From positions 58,723,980-58,787,979 of the forward strand of contig NC_068575.1 of the NCBI RefSeq assembly GCF_025698545.1: a DNA stretch of 64,000 nucleotides, given 5' to 3'. Each line of letters starts with the position of its first letter. The stretch's first letter is position 1. The translations under genes were made by a program, and so were the position numbers. The notes beneath the pieces were generated by a model. The model did no database searches. It saw only the letters and a program-made list of their open reading frames with translations, and was not told where the DNA came from. This document shows, one piece after another, positions 31,742 to 44,430 of the stretch. The stretch is from Gossypium raimondii. Taxonomy: Eukaryota; Streptophyta; Magnoliopsida; Malvales; Malvaceae.

Positions 31742-31916
31742 AGAAGCAAAGAGTGAAAAAGAAAAAAAGTTTACCAGTGGCGGCACCGTCAGAGGAGAGA
31801 GGGAGGGAGCATCTTGCGGTTAGAAATCTACATTTGGGTGAAGGTTTAGGTGGGTATGGAGTAGAGAAAATAGAATGGTTGAATTTGAGTGCAAAATCCA
31901 TGGCGTAGATGCCCAT
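29173..31916 (-). CDS. CARA: Carbamoyl-phosphate synthase small subunit, chloroplastic
   Basis: Glutaminase subunit that frees ammonia from glutamine for carbamoyl phosphate, feeding arginine and pyrimidine synthesis. Ten exons join in frame: 31916-31775, 31638-31506, 31108-31020, 30934-30874, 30781-30714, 30627-30499, 30401-30292, 30200-29853, 29518-29353 and 29222-29173, giving 431 residues, close to the Arabidopsis protein (about 430). Ser/Pro-rich residues 1-45 look like a transit peptide. The N-terminal domain holds [20 protein letters not shown] and [12 protein letters not shown]. The class I glutamine amidotransferase domain has [15 protein letters not shown] (Cys319) and [14 protein letters not shown] (His403, Glu405), a complete triad. 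The frame continues 6 nt upstream to a GTG, so the ATG at 31916 was chosen; the ATG at 31901 is also possible. Confidence 0.94.
31692..31738. repeat. (AG)n microsatellite in CARA intron 1
   Basis: About 24 uninterrupted AG units within the short first intron of the carbamoyl-phosphate synthase gene, roughly 35 bp from the exon 1 donor. On the transcribed strand it is a CT run. Confidence 0.95.
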
Positions 31917-32588
31917 TTCCACTCTGCAAATGGTATTGTTTTAAGGGTTGGAATTCGGTGGTAGAGTACTAAAGCTACTTGGGACAACAATGGATGCTCT
32001 GAAGAGTGAAGGTTCCTAAGTGGTTACTTTAGAATTGTTTTCATTTTTTCTTTTTGGTGGGCTTTGGAGAGAGCTAAAGCTAGGTCTTTGGTCCCTAACA
32101 AGAAACAACTAGGGACGGCGAAATTCCCCCAACTCGACCGTTCGATTCGGATACTGTGGTATTTTTTTAGGAAATCGGCGGAAATTATAAAAATTGAATA
32201 CTAAAATTATTATTATACTAATTAAAATATATAATTTAACTCATAAAAAATTAATTTCGAAAATTATAATAACTAAATTATACTTTTTTTAATTAAGTCA
32301 TCAATGAAATTTTATTTATAATTTAGTAATTATTAATGTAGTTTACCTATTAAAAAAACAGGTCAATAATATATTAATAAAAATATTTTTATAGCATTAT
32401 TTAAGTAAATAATTCTAACCGCAATAAATAATTTTAAACACATATAAATAATTTATATTTTATAATATTTAGGTAAAGAAAATGCTACTTCCCCTTAGAA
32501 TTCGTTGTCTCATCTTTTATGATATAATGTATTTCTCTTCCTTCATTTATTTCGATTTATTGAAAACTGTCTGATAAAGACCTGTTCA

Positions 32589-33058
32589 AACATAATACTG
32601 ATGGTTAAGCTCTTGGAAACCTATGGAATGTGGGATCAGGTGCACTCATTCGTGACCATCGAAGTAATTGGGTGATTAGCTTCTATAAACATATCTCTTG
32701 TGCTAGTAGTGTTCAAGCTGAATTGTGGGCAGCTCCAACTAGTAAGATCATTGAACATTAACGACTTGGAGATTGAAGTTGATGTCACGACCATTATTAT
32801 CGTATGGCTAATAATAACTCTACTAATCTTATTCTCCCCCTTAGAATGCTCTAATAATTTTTTTATTATTAAACCTTTGCACCATGTTTTCTGGAAGCGG
32901 AACAAATGCGTCGATGGACAAATCCAGTTAGGAAGTCATTTCTAATCTAATTCTCTTTCGAATGATGTTTATTAGTTGATAAACCAAGTTGTATTATGTA
33001 TCGAATTTGACTTTTTTAACCTTTTATGAATCTAGTTATTTTTTCAAAAAAAAAAAAA
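32589..33058 (+). mobile_element. 5'-truncated LINE tail with RNase H-like remnant
   Basis: Reading one frame gives WNVGSGALIRDHRSNWVISF and SSVQAELWA, the start of the RNase H-like domain of plant LINE polyproteins (NTDG...GAGxxIRD...AELWA). Stops and shifts follow, including one soon after NTDG. The segment ends with TTTTTCAAAAAAAAAAAA at about 33047-33058, a LINE poly(A) tail. No clear target duplication was found. Confidence 0.65.
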
Positions 33059-33557
33059 CATTTTCCTTATTTCTTTCCTATCTCTCTAGTTTGAATCTTA
33101 GAGTTGGGTCACCGTAGAAGCCTCGTCATAGATTTTATCGATTTCTTTTCCTAGGTTATTGATCGCTTCTATTAGTAGGTTACAATCTTTGGTACTGAAA
33201 ATTATTTAGATTATTTATATATTTATTTTATTTAGTTTGTAAAGCGTTTATACTTCTTTTATAAATTTTAAAATTTTTTATATTATTTTATAATTTTTAT
33301 ATTTGTTGACATGATAATATGTTGTGCTAGCATCGATTCCACATCGCTTGTCATTGCCATATATTATCTTTTATCACCTCAGCTAAATTTAACAATTAAC
33401 GTTAACTTAATTAATTTATGGTCAATAAGAGTTTAATTGAGTGTAAATTAACAATCAACACTTAATTAATTTTTAATTTTTTATAAGTTTTTTTACCTTT
33501 TAGCTAATTTTATAAATATTATTATATATTTTATTGTAATTTGATAATTTTAAAATG

Positions 33558-33975
33558 GGTAAATTATAAAAATAGCTACTTTTGTTTGACTCAGATTACA
33601 TTTTAGTCACTTATGTTTGAAATGTTACGTTTTAGTTACTTACGTTATCGTTTTGTTACGAAATGGTCACTCTACTGTTAAGCTCCGTTACCCCCTTAAC
33701 GGTGGTCCTATGTGGCAGTTAAAATGGGTTTTAAATGCCAATTTGGATGTCTTACGTGACCGTGCAAATTAAATTTATTTAATTTAAAACCTATTTTCAT
33801 CCCAATAATTGGGCATCTAAGTTGGCATTTAAAATCCATTTGAATTGCCACGTAGAACTGTCGTTAGGGAGGTAGCGGAGTTTAACGGTAGAGTGACTAC
33901 TTCGTAACAAAACAATAATGTAAGTAACTAAAACTTAACATTTCAAACATAAGTGACTATTTTTATAGTTTACCC
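33558..33975. mobile_element. Mutator-like MITE, copy 1, with 10-bp duplication TTTTAAAATG
   Basis: Flanked by TTTTAAAATG at 33548-33557 and 33976-33985. The ends (GGTAAATTATAAAAATAG and reverse complement GGGTAAACTATAAAAATAG) begin inverted repeats of over 100 bp that include CACTTATGTTTGAAATGTTA and TTACGTTATCGTTTTGTTAC. Long terminal repeats and a 9-11 bp duplication are the Mutator signature. No coding sequence. A second copy is at 61550. Confidence 0.8.
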
Positions 33976-34345
33976 TTTTAAAATGTGTTTTAATATATAT
34001 ATTTAGTTTAATTTTGTAAAAATTAATGTATTAATATCAATATTTAAAATATCAAGATTAAGTTGAAGTCAAATATGGCACCTCTTGTCTTGATATGTAT
34101 TTATGTAGATTATAACTAATTTTATATTAGATATTTGGTTTAGTTTTATAAAAAATAATATTTAAGATTTTGGGCTAGTTGCTATTTCAAGGTCGAAGTT
34201 GGGGTTAAAGTGAAATTTTTTAATAAAATAATTTTGAGTCGGGGCAAGAAGTACAAAAATCACGTTAAAATTGAGACAAGTCAAAAATTACCTGTTTTGT
34301 TCTATTGTCATCCCAGCGTGACCAAAAGTCTCTAGTGTCTACTAA

Positions 34346-34495
34346 GGGTGGGTTTGGATGGATGATTGGGTGCGGTGCGGTGCGTTTAGCTTACTTTTTG
34401 TCTCACACTACAGTATCGTTACAGTATCTAATCTCACCGCCACCGCTGTTTTTATACTAACCGCAGGTAAACGCACCGCCCATCCAAACTCACAC
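34346..34495. mobile_element. PIF/Tourist-like MITE, copy 2 (TAA duplication)
   Basis: 150 bp, ends GGGTGGGTTTGGATGG and, in reverse complement, GTGTGAGTTTGGATGG, flanked by TAA at 34343-34345 and 34496-34498. The interior with GGTGCGGTGCGGTGCG and CTCACCGCCACCGC matches the copy at 11368. It looks complete. Confidence 0.85.
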
Positions 34496-35973
34496 TAAAT
34501 CTCATAGAAATAATGTAAGATTTGAGTGAAGCAACTCTTTAGGCATCACACTATGGATCCAACGATCCATCCACACGTGCTTGGTTTCCCCATTGCCAAT
34601 GTGCCATCTCTTTTGCATTTAGGCATGGAAATATCGTGCGAATTAAGCCAACTTTACTTTCTTTTACGGTACTCATGCTGTATGTTCGTGTTAAGATATA
34701 TAACTTAAAAAAGATGGTCAAATTCTGCTATCAAACCCTATACTATATGAAAATTACAAATTTAGTCCTTATATTCTAATTTCATCAATTTTAATCCTGA
34801 CTCAAATGGTAGCAATTATATTTATTAAGTCAAATATTGTTATTAGTCTAAGTTGTAAATTTAGTCAGTTTTTTAATTTGATCATATTGAGTTCTTATGT
34901 TTTTTTTAATTTAATCTTTGATTCAAAAGATAACTATTAAACTTATAAATTAAAATAAAACAAATTTTTAGTATTATGTAAAAACAACAAACTTATATGA
35001 CAATATATTAAATTTAACTTAACAAATTTAATGACTACTCTTTGGATCAAAACTTATATTTGAAAATTAAAAAAGCACATAGATTAAATCTAGAACTTAC
35101 ACATGACATAAAGGTTAATAACTTAATTTAACTTTTATCTGTGTTAATAAATAGGCATAATGACTTTTTTGGCTCTCAAACTTTACAAAAAGGTAATTTC
35201 ATCCATCTATTTTATTTTTCATCTCTTTTAGCCTTTAAACTTGTATTTTTTGTCAAATCATCTCAACATGGATGAAAAAGCTAACGTTTGTTTATTTTGC
35301 CGATGTGTTATACATGAGAATTAGCACGTGGATGACATGTCAATATTTAATTAGTTTTTTAAAATTTTATAAATATTTTTTATATTTTAAAATAATTTTA
35401 ATGATTTTTAAAAATATATTTTATTTTTTAAAATGAATTAAATGGTGACATGGCATACTCGTGCCACATCGACAAAGTTTAAAAATATTAACTTTTCCAA
35501 TTATTTTGAAGTGATTTGACAAAAAACATCAATTTAATAACTAAAAAGGCAAAAAAATTAAATAAAAGACTAAAATATTTTTAAAAATAGAAACACTAAA
35601 TAAACCACCATACCTAATAAATATCATTTTTAAATGAAATTATTAATTCATATTGGAGTTTAATTGGAAATAAACTGGATAAAAGAATATTAGCATAAAA
35701 ATATGTTAGCATAGTATCTAAAACGTAAATTTCCTGGGAACATAATAAAACAGTGTCCCTGTTTTCAATGTTTGTTTACCGCAGAACAATTGTCGGAAGC
35801 CAATGAACCATAAATAAAATTCATTTTTCATTTTCCTCATAAATCTCCTAAATCTTCTCATTCTCTCACTCACCCAGAAAGAAGAGGCCAAGCGAAATAT
35901 TAAAGAAAAAAGAGAGGGTTTTTAGAATAGGTTGGTTCTCTAGTTTTTGAAAGCTGATATAAAATTTATTAAC

Positions 35974-37429
35974 ATGGGATGTTGTGCTGCAAAGCCAAAG
36001 GTTTTGAAGGGCCAGGAAGCCGAGGAGCCGATTCCCATACCGTCTTCTAAGTGGGCCAAAGAATCTGTTCCTGAACCTACAGAACCTGAAAACAAGGTCG
36101 AACCTGACCTCAATCACCATGGCAACACGCGACGATCTCTTAGTAACTTGTTCAAAGAGGTATGTTTTTTTTTTTTTTGGGGGGGGGGGTTCATATGATG
36201 TATCTGTTTATTCAATTAATTTTATTTGTTTGCAGGAGGAAATGGGAATGTTAGCCAAGAATGATAATAACGCAGAATCAGAGCCAACAAAATGCGCACC
36301 AATGGAGTCAGTGACAGAAGAATCGTCGAAACCGGCGAAACAAGAATCAGCCGAGCCTTTATATATAGAGCCAAATAAGAAGTCACCGACAGATGCCGAG
36401 AAGCTAAATGTAGGCAGTGTGATTCTAGGTGAGGAACCTAAGGAGCCTGTAAAGCCAATCCAGCAAACCTACGAGCCGGATTCTATGCAGGCTGCTCATG
36501 GAAACATTGAACCAGAACAATCAGTTGAAGCCAAGCCAGTACCTGATATGGCAGCAAAGAAACTAAAAGAGGACAATGTGAACATGAGACAGGAAAGAGA
36601 GGAACCTGCAAAGGCAGATCCTGTGCGGGTTCCTCCTGTTAAGATCATTGAAGTCAAATCAACATCTGAGGAAGCAACAGTTACTGAGAAACTAAACGAA
36701 GGCGATATAATTATAGAGCAGGAAATGGAAGAGCCTGCAAAGCCGATGGAGCGTAACAAGAAGCCAGATATTGTGGTTGATACTCCTCGAAAAAATGAAT
36801 TGGTACGATCATTTGAAATCAAATCAGCACCAGGGGTGGTTTTGTATACCGGAAAACTAAAAGATGGTTTAATTATGAATCAGGAATTCGAGGATCCTGC
36901 AAAGCTACTCAAGCAGATCTTTAATCCGGTCCGTATGTCTGCTCCTCCTGGAAATATTGAATCGGTACAACGAATTAAGGCTTATCCAACTCCTGAGGGA
37001 GAAAACGATACCCAGGTATCTCCGAAGCCGATCGACAACAAGCCGGATCCCGTTTTTGTTATGCCTGGTGTGACTGAACCCAGACGATCAATTGAAGCCA
37101 AATTAGCGCCTACGGTTGAAATAAAGATCGAGGAACTAAAAGAGGAAGACGAGGAACCTGCAAAGCCAAATCCCGGCCTTGAATCAGTACAATCAATTGA
37201 AGCCAAACCAAAAACACCTGATGGATCAATAGATACTGCGAAACAAAAACTGGCCAATGTGATTATGAATCGTAAAATCAAGGAACCTGCAAAGCCACTC
37301 CAGATTACCGAAAGTCCAGAGTCTTTAATTCTTGCTCCAGCTGGAAATGTTGAACCAGTAGAATCAATCGAAGCCAAATCAGAATCTCAACCAACAACAG
37401 ATACCGATGTGATTAGTTTGAAACAGTGA
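35974..37429 (+). CDS. Unrecognised Glu/Pro/Lys-rich repeat protein with MGCC N-terminus
   Basis: Two exons, 35974-36159 and 36236-37429, give 459 residues. Start MGCCAAKPKVLKG: Gly2 followed by two cysteines is a classic N-myristoylation plus palmitoylation signal, so membrane attachment is inferred. From about residue 85 the protein is a chain of six to seven diverged units of 50-65 residues. Each is marked by an (E)EPAKP-type motif (EEPKEPVKP, REEPAKA, MEEPAKP, FEDPAKL, DEEPAKP, IKEPAKP) and a S(I/V)EAK(P)-type motif (EQSVEAKPVP, RSFEIKSAP, RRSIEAKLAP, VQSIEAKPK, VESIEAKSE), with KLKEG..I..E between. It is highly charged, has no transmembrane segment or known domain, and is probably disordered. 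The 76-bp intron carries a T12G10 run. Function unknown. Confidence 0.82.
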
Positions 37430-39468
37430 AACCTACAAAAGTAAACGAAGCAGACCCACAAATCAGATCATGTGCCTGTTACTGCTTCTGGAAAAAGATG
37501 GAATCAGTACAATCAACACCCTTAGGTAGGAGTAGCAAACTACGAATGTGCATTAGACACAAAAGTACGTAGCAGGTGTGTATTTGATACAGAAGGAAAT
37601 TGGAACAGTAAGGCTACTAGAGAGAGATATTGTAGTAGAAATCTAAGTAGTTTACTTGTTTTTTAGGGTTGGTTTTGAGCGAACTTGGTTTTCGTTGTTT
37701 TGCAAGTAATTTATTTTCTTTCATCGTTTTTTATATTTTCTGATGTTTCATATGGACATATGAAATCTTTAGATTAAACGTTACGACCATAGTTTCTTCT
37801 TTTATGAATTTGTGTAAGTAATATTAGTATAATATTAACTTTTTTTAAATTATAAGAGAAAATTAAAATTCTAACAAACACGACTCGAATCTAAATACAG
37901 TGCTAAACATTATCAATTATCTGCACTCAAACTACAATAACCCTGTTGAACAAAACGAAAATCTTCAATAACTCGAGTATTAGGAACGTGTGAAAATAAA
38001 TCTCTTTTATTGGTTATTAACTAGATTATGTCCATTAAAAGTGAAAGAGAAAACACGACAACAAGGAACAATAGTTTGTTCTTACAATTTGTAACAATTA
38101 TTAGTTATTTTTTCAATAATAGTTTTTAATGGAGGTATCTTTTCAAAAGAAAGAAAGAAAGTGGTTATATTATTTTTGAAAAGCATATTATATAAAAAAT
38201 TGAAGACAAAAGTACCTTTATACTATTATTATTTTTAATTTATATAAAATAAGTTTTGTAGTCCATTTATCAATTCAGTTTATATTATTTGACTCATAAT
38301 ATTAAACTCAATCTATCACTTAATAATTTTTATTAAGGAAAGAACTGAAGTAGGTTAATAGATTTATATCTCATCGAACTTAAGTTTTAATACGAACCAT
38401 GACTTCATTTCAATGAAATTCTTTGCTATTACACCACAAATTCAATAAACATGCAACTCCCTTCTTTTAAGTTAAAATATATATTGAAGGGAGGCAAGGG
38501 CGGAGCTAGAAATTTTTTAGGGATAAAAATAAATTTTAATTTTTAATAGTTTATATCTTTATAATTTTAAAGAATTAAATCAAATTTTATCATTTTAATG
38601 GGTCAAAGTACAATTTTACATTTACTAATTTAAAATTTTAAAATTTTTAAAGAACCTAAATGAATAATTTTCAGCACCCTAAATACGCCACTTAGAGGAG
38701 GTTGATTAAATTATTGAAAGAAATTTGTGAAGTATCAACCAATGAGAGTTAAGAGACTCGCTAACAAATTGATATTAGAGATTTTATTTCTTCACACGAC
38801 GAATTTTATTAGGAATTAAACTACCACTAAACCCTAAATTATTAGCTAGTTATTCTTTGTTACTTTTAATCATTGATAAAGTAATAGATGAACATTAATT
38901 CCACTACAAAAGCAGAAAAAAAAAAGCCATGAACAAGACAAAGTAAGCCACCACAGACGGCAATCCCATCATATTAGATTATCACTTTAAAAAAAATTTA
39001 GTTTTGCATAATATTTATGTCAAACTTATATTTAAAAATTAAAATACGATCTTTCAAATACATTATAAAAATATACTATATTAATATCCATATTTAACAT
39101 TAAATAACATAAAAAATTTAAAAATGGGTACCTAAGTCACATAACTTAAAAAGTTGCCATTGGTGTCAAATTTCTAGTAGTGTAAGTATGATTCTTAGGA
39201 ATACATCAAGAAATAGACGGCCAAACATTTAAAGGGACAATCCTTTGAACAACATTTGTCCTTACTTTTGTACAGACAAAATTTTAAAATTAAAATAACT
39301 TTGAGATTAATAATTTATTGATATTATTAAAAAAAAAAAGATTTTCCAATCCTTCACGTTCTTCTTTCATTACTTTAAGATGGAAAGTGTGGGTATAGTA
39401 AAGGAACTGCAGAACTTTTTATATGGTTTCTTAAGTTTTCTTGGAAAAAAATATACATAATAAAAGAA
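37430..39468. other. Spacer between the MGCC-protein gene and WAT1-related gene
   Basis: The first about 300 bp are likely 3' UTR. The rest is AT-rich. GGCGGAGCTAGAAATTTTTT near 38502-38525 recalls the end of a common plant transposon family, but no boundaries could be set. A TATA-like TTTATATGG lies near 39417-39426, about 45 bp upstream of the next start codon. No gene. Confidence 0.45.
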
Positions 39469-41831
39469 ATGGGGAAGAATTTGTGTGAGATAGTGGAGAG
39501 GATGAAAGTAGTAATAGTCCTATTGGTGGTTCAAGCAGCACTTGCAGGTGTGATTGTGTTCTATAAATTAGCCTTGGTTGAGGGAATGAGCATGAGAGTA
39601 CTCATTGCTTACAGATTCATCTTCGCCACTGCTTGTATAACTCCACTTGCTTTCATCTTTGAAAGGTAACTTTCAAAATTCCTCATGTAATCTGTTTTTT
39701 GGGTTTTACTGAATACAACCTTCTAATAGTAGATTATAATTTCAGAGTTTATATTGTGATACTTTGAGCAAGTCATATGATCATATTGTGAGTGTATTTG
39801 GATCCTATATTACAGGGAGAGTAAAGCAAATTTAACATGGAAGGTAGTGTTCCAAGGGGTTTTGTCAGGTTTCTTTGGGTAAGAATAACCCAACATCGTT
39901 TTCAATTTCAATGAATTTTATCCTTAAATATCTTAACCTGGAATGATGAGTATTTAAATAAATAGAAGAAGAAGAAGCTATGGTAATGTCCTAAAAATCT
40001 ATTAATAATATTTAACCCTAAAAAAGTCAGATAAAATGTAAGTTCGAAAATCCATGCAGGGGAGCATTGGGACCGAATTTATTCATTGCAAGCTTATCCT
40101 TAACATCTTCAACATATGCTACAGCAATGTCCAACCTTGTTCCCATTGCTACATTTATCTTGGCTGCCATCTTAAGGTTTTTCTTTTTTCCTTAAATTAT
40201 TATAATATGATGTATCATCCGTAATTATAGGCACTGATATACATTTCTATTTAATCATCTTAAGCCTTAACTATCATTATAAGACTATATCCATTAACAT
40301 TTTTCTCATTTTTAATTATCTAATATTTTAATTTGTATATTTTATAATTACTTTTCATATATTATTTTTTGTTTTTTATTTCTAAAAATTTATTTTCAAC
40401 TATATGGAGATTGGAGAGATTAGGAATGAAGACATTGGCAGGGCAGGCCAAGTTGTGGGGCACATTGTTGAGCATAGGTGGAGCAATGATTCTCACATTT
40501 TATAAAGGAAAAGAACTTAATCTTTGGTCAACCAACATAAACATAGTCAAACATGGTGGACACCATCATACTAGCACCAAACATGCTGCTGTTGGCGATC
40601 AAGTCTTAGGCTCCTTGTTGGCTTTAGCTTCTTGCCTAGCATTTGCAATTTGGTACATAATTCATGTAAGTTTTTTATTATTATTATATATAATCATTTT
40701 TATTAGGTGCATTCAGTATGTGCACTAAAAGTGAATCTAATTGTTGGATATATTCAGACTAGAAAATGAATTCGATTTAGAGGAATTAATCAAATTAAGC
40801 TTACGTTTCAAACTAATCAAGTATTAATTTGAGTTCAAATTATTTCATTCTGGACTCAATAAACATTGGGCTATTCTTTTTAAGCCCAACATTTTTGTTG
40901 GAGAATTTCATTTATTGTATCAAATATAAAATTCAGAGAATCACAACTTGGAAATACTTTAAACTTACTATTGTATTTTATACATAAATTACTGGTAAAG
41001 GTGAAATGGTTTTTACAGGCCAAGATGGGTGAAAACTATCCATTCACGTACTCGGCTTCTGCATTGTTTTGCATCACAGCTTCAATTGAGGCAACAATTT
41101 ATACCATAATTACTGACAGGAACTGGTCTGATTGGAAGCTTGGCTGGAATTTAAGGCTTTTGAGCGTTGTTTACACGGTAAACACAGTTCTCATCCAATT
41201 TATATATATATATATATATATATTTACATAAAATTTCACTAAGAATGTGTTACTTTTTGTAACTATATTCGTGTAGTATCGGTAATCTATTAACAGTGTA
41301 TCAGTTAATTTTCATTGGGTTTCTGCTTGTTAAGTACTACTAATGTTTTTTTTTTGTAATAACAAAGGGAGCCGTCGGTTCAGGACTTACAGTAGTTCTT
41401 ATGTCATGGTGCTTGCGTTTGAGGGGGCCATTATTTGTATCCATCTTCAACCCTCTTACACTCGTATACGTAGCCATTGTTGGATCATTGATCTTCGACG
41501 AGAAACTAAGCATAGGAAGGTTAAATTCAAACTCTCTGAGCTACCTACCGAGCATGCATTTTTTCTGTACGAATTTTTAATATTTATTTGTTTTTCTTTT
41601 CGTCTCTACTTGCACATGATATTGATCCACATGTTTTCATGCATCAGGATCATAGGGTCGGTGATAATAATTATAGGAGTATACGTAGTTCTATGGGGAA
41701 AAGCCAAGGAGAAGAAGACTTGGGAACAGCTAGCAGCACAACCGGAACGGCCGTCGGAGCCTCAAACTGTGGATGTTGTTATTCAAGATGCCGATCACTG
41801 TTGTGATCCAAGCAAGCAAATCTCATCCTAG
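39469..41831 (+). CDS. WAT1-related protein (EamA/nodulin MtN21-type transporter)
   Basis: Membrane transporter of the plant drug/metabolite family; Arabidopsis WAT1 exports auxin from the vacuole and relatives move amino acids, but the substrate here cannot be inferred. Seven exons join in frame: 39469-39665, 39816-39878, 40060-40176, 40410-40665, 41019-41177, 41368-41519 and 41648-41831, giving 375 residues, typical for the family. Hallmarks: AYRFIFATACITPLAFIFER, GALGPNLFIASLSLTSSTYA, NLVPIATFILA, SWCLRLRGPLFVSIFNPL, EKLSIGR and GVYVVLWGKAKE, consistent with two EamA repeats and ten helices. It ends in a polar tail (QISS). Introns sit where the family usually has them. No defect was seen. 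Confidence 0.92.
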
Positions 41832-42845
41832 TTAATTATTGCATTCTAGGATGTTGCATTTTGGGATCATCAATATATATATATATATATATGTATGTGA
41901 CTGTTTTAAGTATATACATAAAAATTCAGTTCAAATTTTTGAGGTGGAATATTTTAATTTAATGTTGGGTATTTTAATTTGATACAATTATATATATAAT
42001 GTATTAATTTTAATTTAACTGTATATGTATATATATGAAATTTTGATTAAAAATAATTAAATCTAATTATTATTTCTTAAATAAATTCCAATTATTCTTA
42101 TATTGCTTTAATGTATAAAAAATAAACGAAATTAAAATTCATTTATTAATTGTTGTAGAATGAGTGTACAAAGGGTTTCACGCACAAGACTAGCTGCCAC
42201 AAGATTTGCTCCATTAACCCTCTGATTTTTATTTAAATCAAACACATATTATTTGCATGGGTGAATGCAGAAGGCAAGCGAGGGCCTGGCCCAATTACAA
42301 TTTTGTTTCCTTATAAATTATTAAATTAGAAATTTATATATGGTAAATTGTATTTTTTTTTTTTAGAAGAAAAGAGAGCATCATAATGCCTCATTTTAAT
42401 TTGATGGTAAATTGTATTTTGACCCTTTAAAATATATAAAAAATTATTTAAATTTTTAAATAATGAAATCTAAATTAATATATAATTAAATTATATTTTG
42501 ATTTTTAAAATTTATAGTTAATTCTAGCCCTCCTAAATTTTTTCTAAATTTCGCACTCAAGGTATATAAATGCATATATATAATTTACTTAAAAGGGAAA
42601 TGAAGAGACAAATAGCAAACTGCTTGTTAAGAAAGGAATTTTCAGGCAACTTTATAACAAGTTAGGTCAATATTTCTTTCATTTAACCATTATAAACTAT
42701 TATCTGTCATTTTCAATGAGTCATGATTCATTATAAAATAGAACTAATAAACGCAACATAACCACATTTACATCAATTAATTAATTAATTAAGATGAACC
42801 CACAATTTTAATAAATTCATTATCAAAGTTTCAATAATCGCCTCA

Positions 42846-42961
42846 TATGATGGCATGATGATTAAGGGTATTCATCGCCTTAGGCATGGTCTGAGTTTGA
42901 GTCACGTTAATAGTGTTGGTTGTTCGGACTTTGCCCTATTATTGTAATTCACAAAAAAAAA
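42846..42961 (+). mobile_element. tRNA-derived SINE-like repeat, copy 1
   Basis: TGGCATGATGATTAAGGG resembles an RNA polymerase III A box. TCTGAGTTTGAGTC lies about 35 bp later at the B-box position. The repeat ends in CACAAAAAAAAA at about 42950-42961. The same order of motifs occurs on the minus strand at about 54838-54928. The length of about 115 bp and the A tail fit a SINE; the family is not identified. Confidence 0.5.
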
Positions 42962-43439
42962 ATTCAATAATCTTGATTTAAAACAATAGAAATATTCTCT
43001 TGGATTCGTTTTTTAGAATACTCTAGTGTTTTCTTGAACATTAGAAATATTCACGCTTGCAGAAACCGCTTTATTATTTGATTGTGTTTGTGTTGAGTAC
43101 TTTGGTGTCCCGCTTTATTATTAGGCAGTCACTAGTCACCTAATTATGCTTAAGATTTTTTGTCATCAATCTATAAAATGTAACAAAATGATCATCCAAC
43201 TGGTTATTTTCTTTTTTATCAAATCCTTTCAATCAATGACGAAAATATGCCATAACAGCTTTAAAATTAGTATAATAATATTAGTTTTTAATATTTATAT
43301 AGTATCATTTTGGTCATAATTCTAAAAGATTTTACGCTTATTTACGTATTATGTAATTTAATTCCGATTCCAAAATTTTTAAAAAATGTTTTTTTTTTCT
43401 GTTTACTTCTTTTTTATCCATAACAAAAACAAGTTTTCT

Positions 43440-44430
43440 TTTGTTACCTAATTTTTCCAACCCTAGCTATCATAACTCCTCCATAAGCCCTCCGACATCC
43501 CTTTGCCACCGCAGCTTCGCTAGACCTAGCTGCTTTCAATTGGTCCCATCCTCCCCTTTGTGCTATCCATTACCGAAGATTCGAAGGAGCCTTTTCAGAC
43601 CCAATTGATCGAAAATCTCCGTGTGCCGCTTGAAGCTAGCCGACCATCTCTCTAGTCAATCAAAGTGCAGACTATTCGAATTTGCAGTTGGAGATCTCAA
43701 ACAGGAAGATCCAAATAGGAGGCTTAGAACTCTCTAAGGCTAACATGGCGGCCGATCATTTGGCGATGACCAGCTGGTCACCACCCCCTTTCGCCTCCAT
43801 CACCATACCCTCAACCGGCCATCGGTCGATTTTCTAACATGATTAGGACTGATTGTGGAATAATACACTTTGGACCCGGAAGTGACCTTTGCCTTCCGCA
43901 TTCAAGGCTTTTCTTTAGCTAGCTCTATGCTCAGCCTTTCTAGAAGTGTGTCTTTTGCTCAGGCGCAAAAAACATGTCCATCTACTGTTTGCTCGACGAG
44001 TCTTTGATGACTCATGTTTTGTATGTTGTTCTCCAAGGTTCCACATCTATTGGTTTAGGTTTAGTGGCCACAACTCCATCAATAAGGGAGTTACGGCTTT
44101 CAAAGGGAATTCATCGCATCAAGGTGGTCATTTCACTTCTATGGCTATCCACCAATACAATGGCTCGTTTGTGTGGCTTTTAATCATCCTTAGCTCCTCT
44201 CATAATCAGTAATGAATGCTTGATTCAAGTGTAGGATCCTCTTGCTGTGTCCAACTCGGACTTTAGGTTTATCGTCTTTTTAGAGCATCGTTTTGTATTA
44301 TCGTTGTTCGGTTGTACTTGTTGAAAACTTTAGCCTGTTTGGAGCTTTCGCTCTTGTAACTTTGGATCGACTTTGACTCTTGCTTGTGAACTTCTTTCAT
44401 ATGCGAATGATTTTGATTGAAAAATAGAAC
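43440..44430. other. Unclassified block of shifted composition, probable dead repeat
   Basis: Composition is clearly less AT-rich than the surroundings, with CCACCGCAGCTTCGC, ATGGCGGCCGATCATTTGG and GCTCGACGAGTC, but no long frame or recognised domain. The last part (TTTCGCTCTTGTAACTTTGG) resembles the 3' end of a retroposon. It could also be a broken gene or the 5' region of a LINE. I could not assign it. Confidence 0.3.

Larger units (their letters stand above)
31917..35973. other. Spacer with repeats between CARA and the MGCC-protein gene
   Basis: Two divergent promoters are expected at its edges. It contains a LINE tail (32589-33058), a Mutator-like MITE (33558-33975), a Tourist-like MITE (34346-34495) and an inverted-repeat block at about 35150-35610 (TTGGCTCTCAAACTTTAC; ACATGTCA facing TGACATGG). 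No gene was recognised. Confidence 0.5.

Noticed and set aside
31917-31922. Upstream extension of the CARA protein by two codons
   Set aside because: The extra start codon is GTG, not ATG, and the transit peptide is complete from the ATG at 31916.
36496-37377. Two long minus-strand frames opposite the MGCC repeat protein
   Set aside because: Antisense shadows of a Glu/Pro-rich repeat; Ser/Phe-rich translation without a start context or splice support.
42846-42961. A functional tRNA gene
   Set aside because: The box-like stretches are imperfect and the sequence cannot be folded by eye into a full cloverleaf; a SINE-like repeat explains it better.
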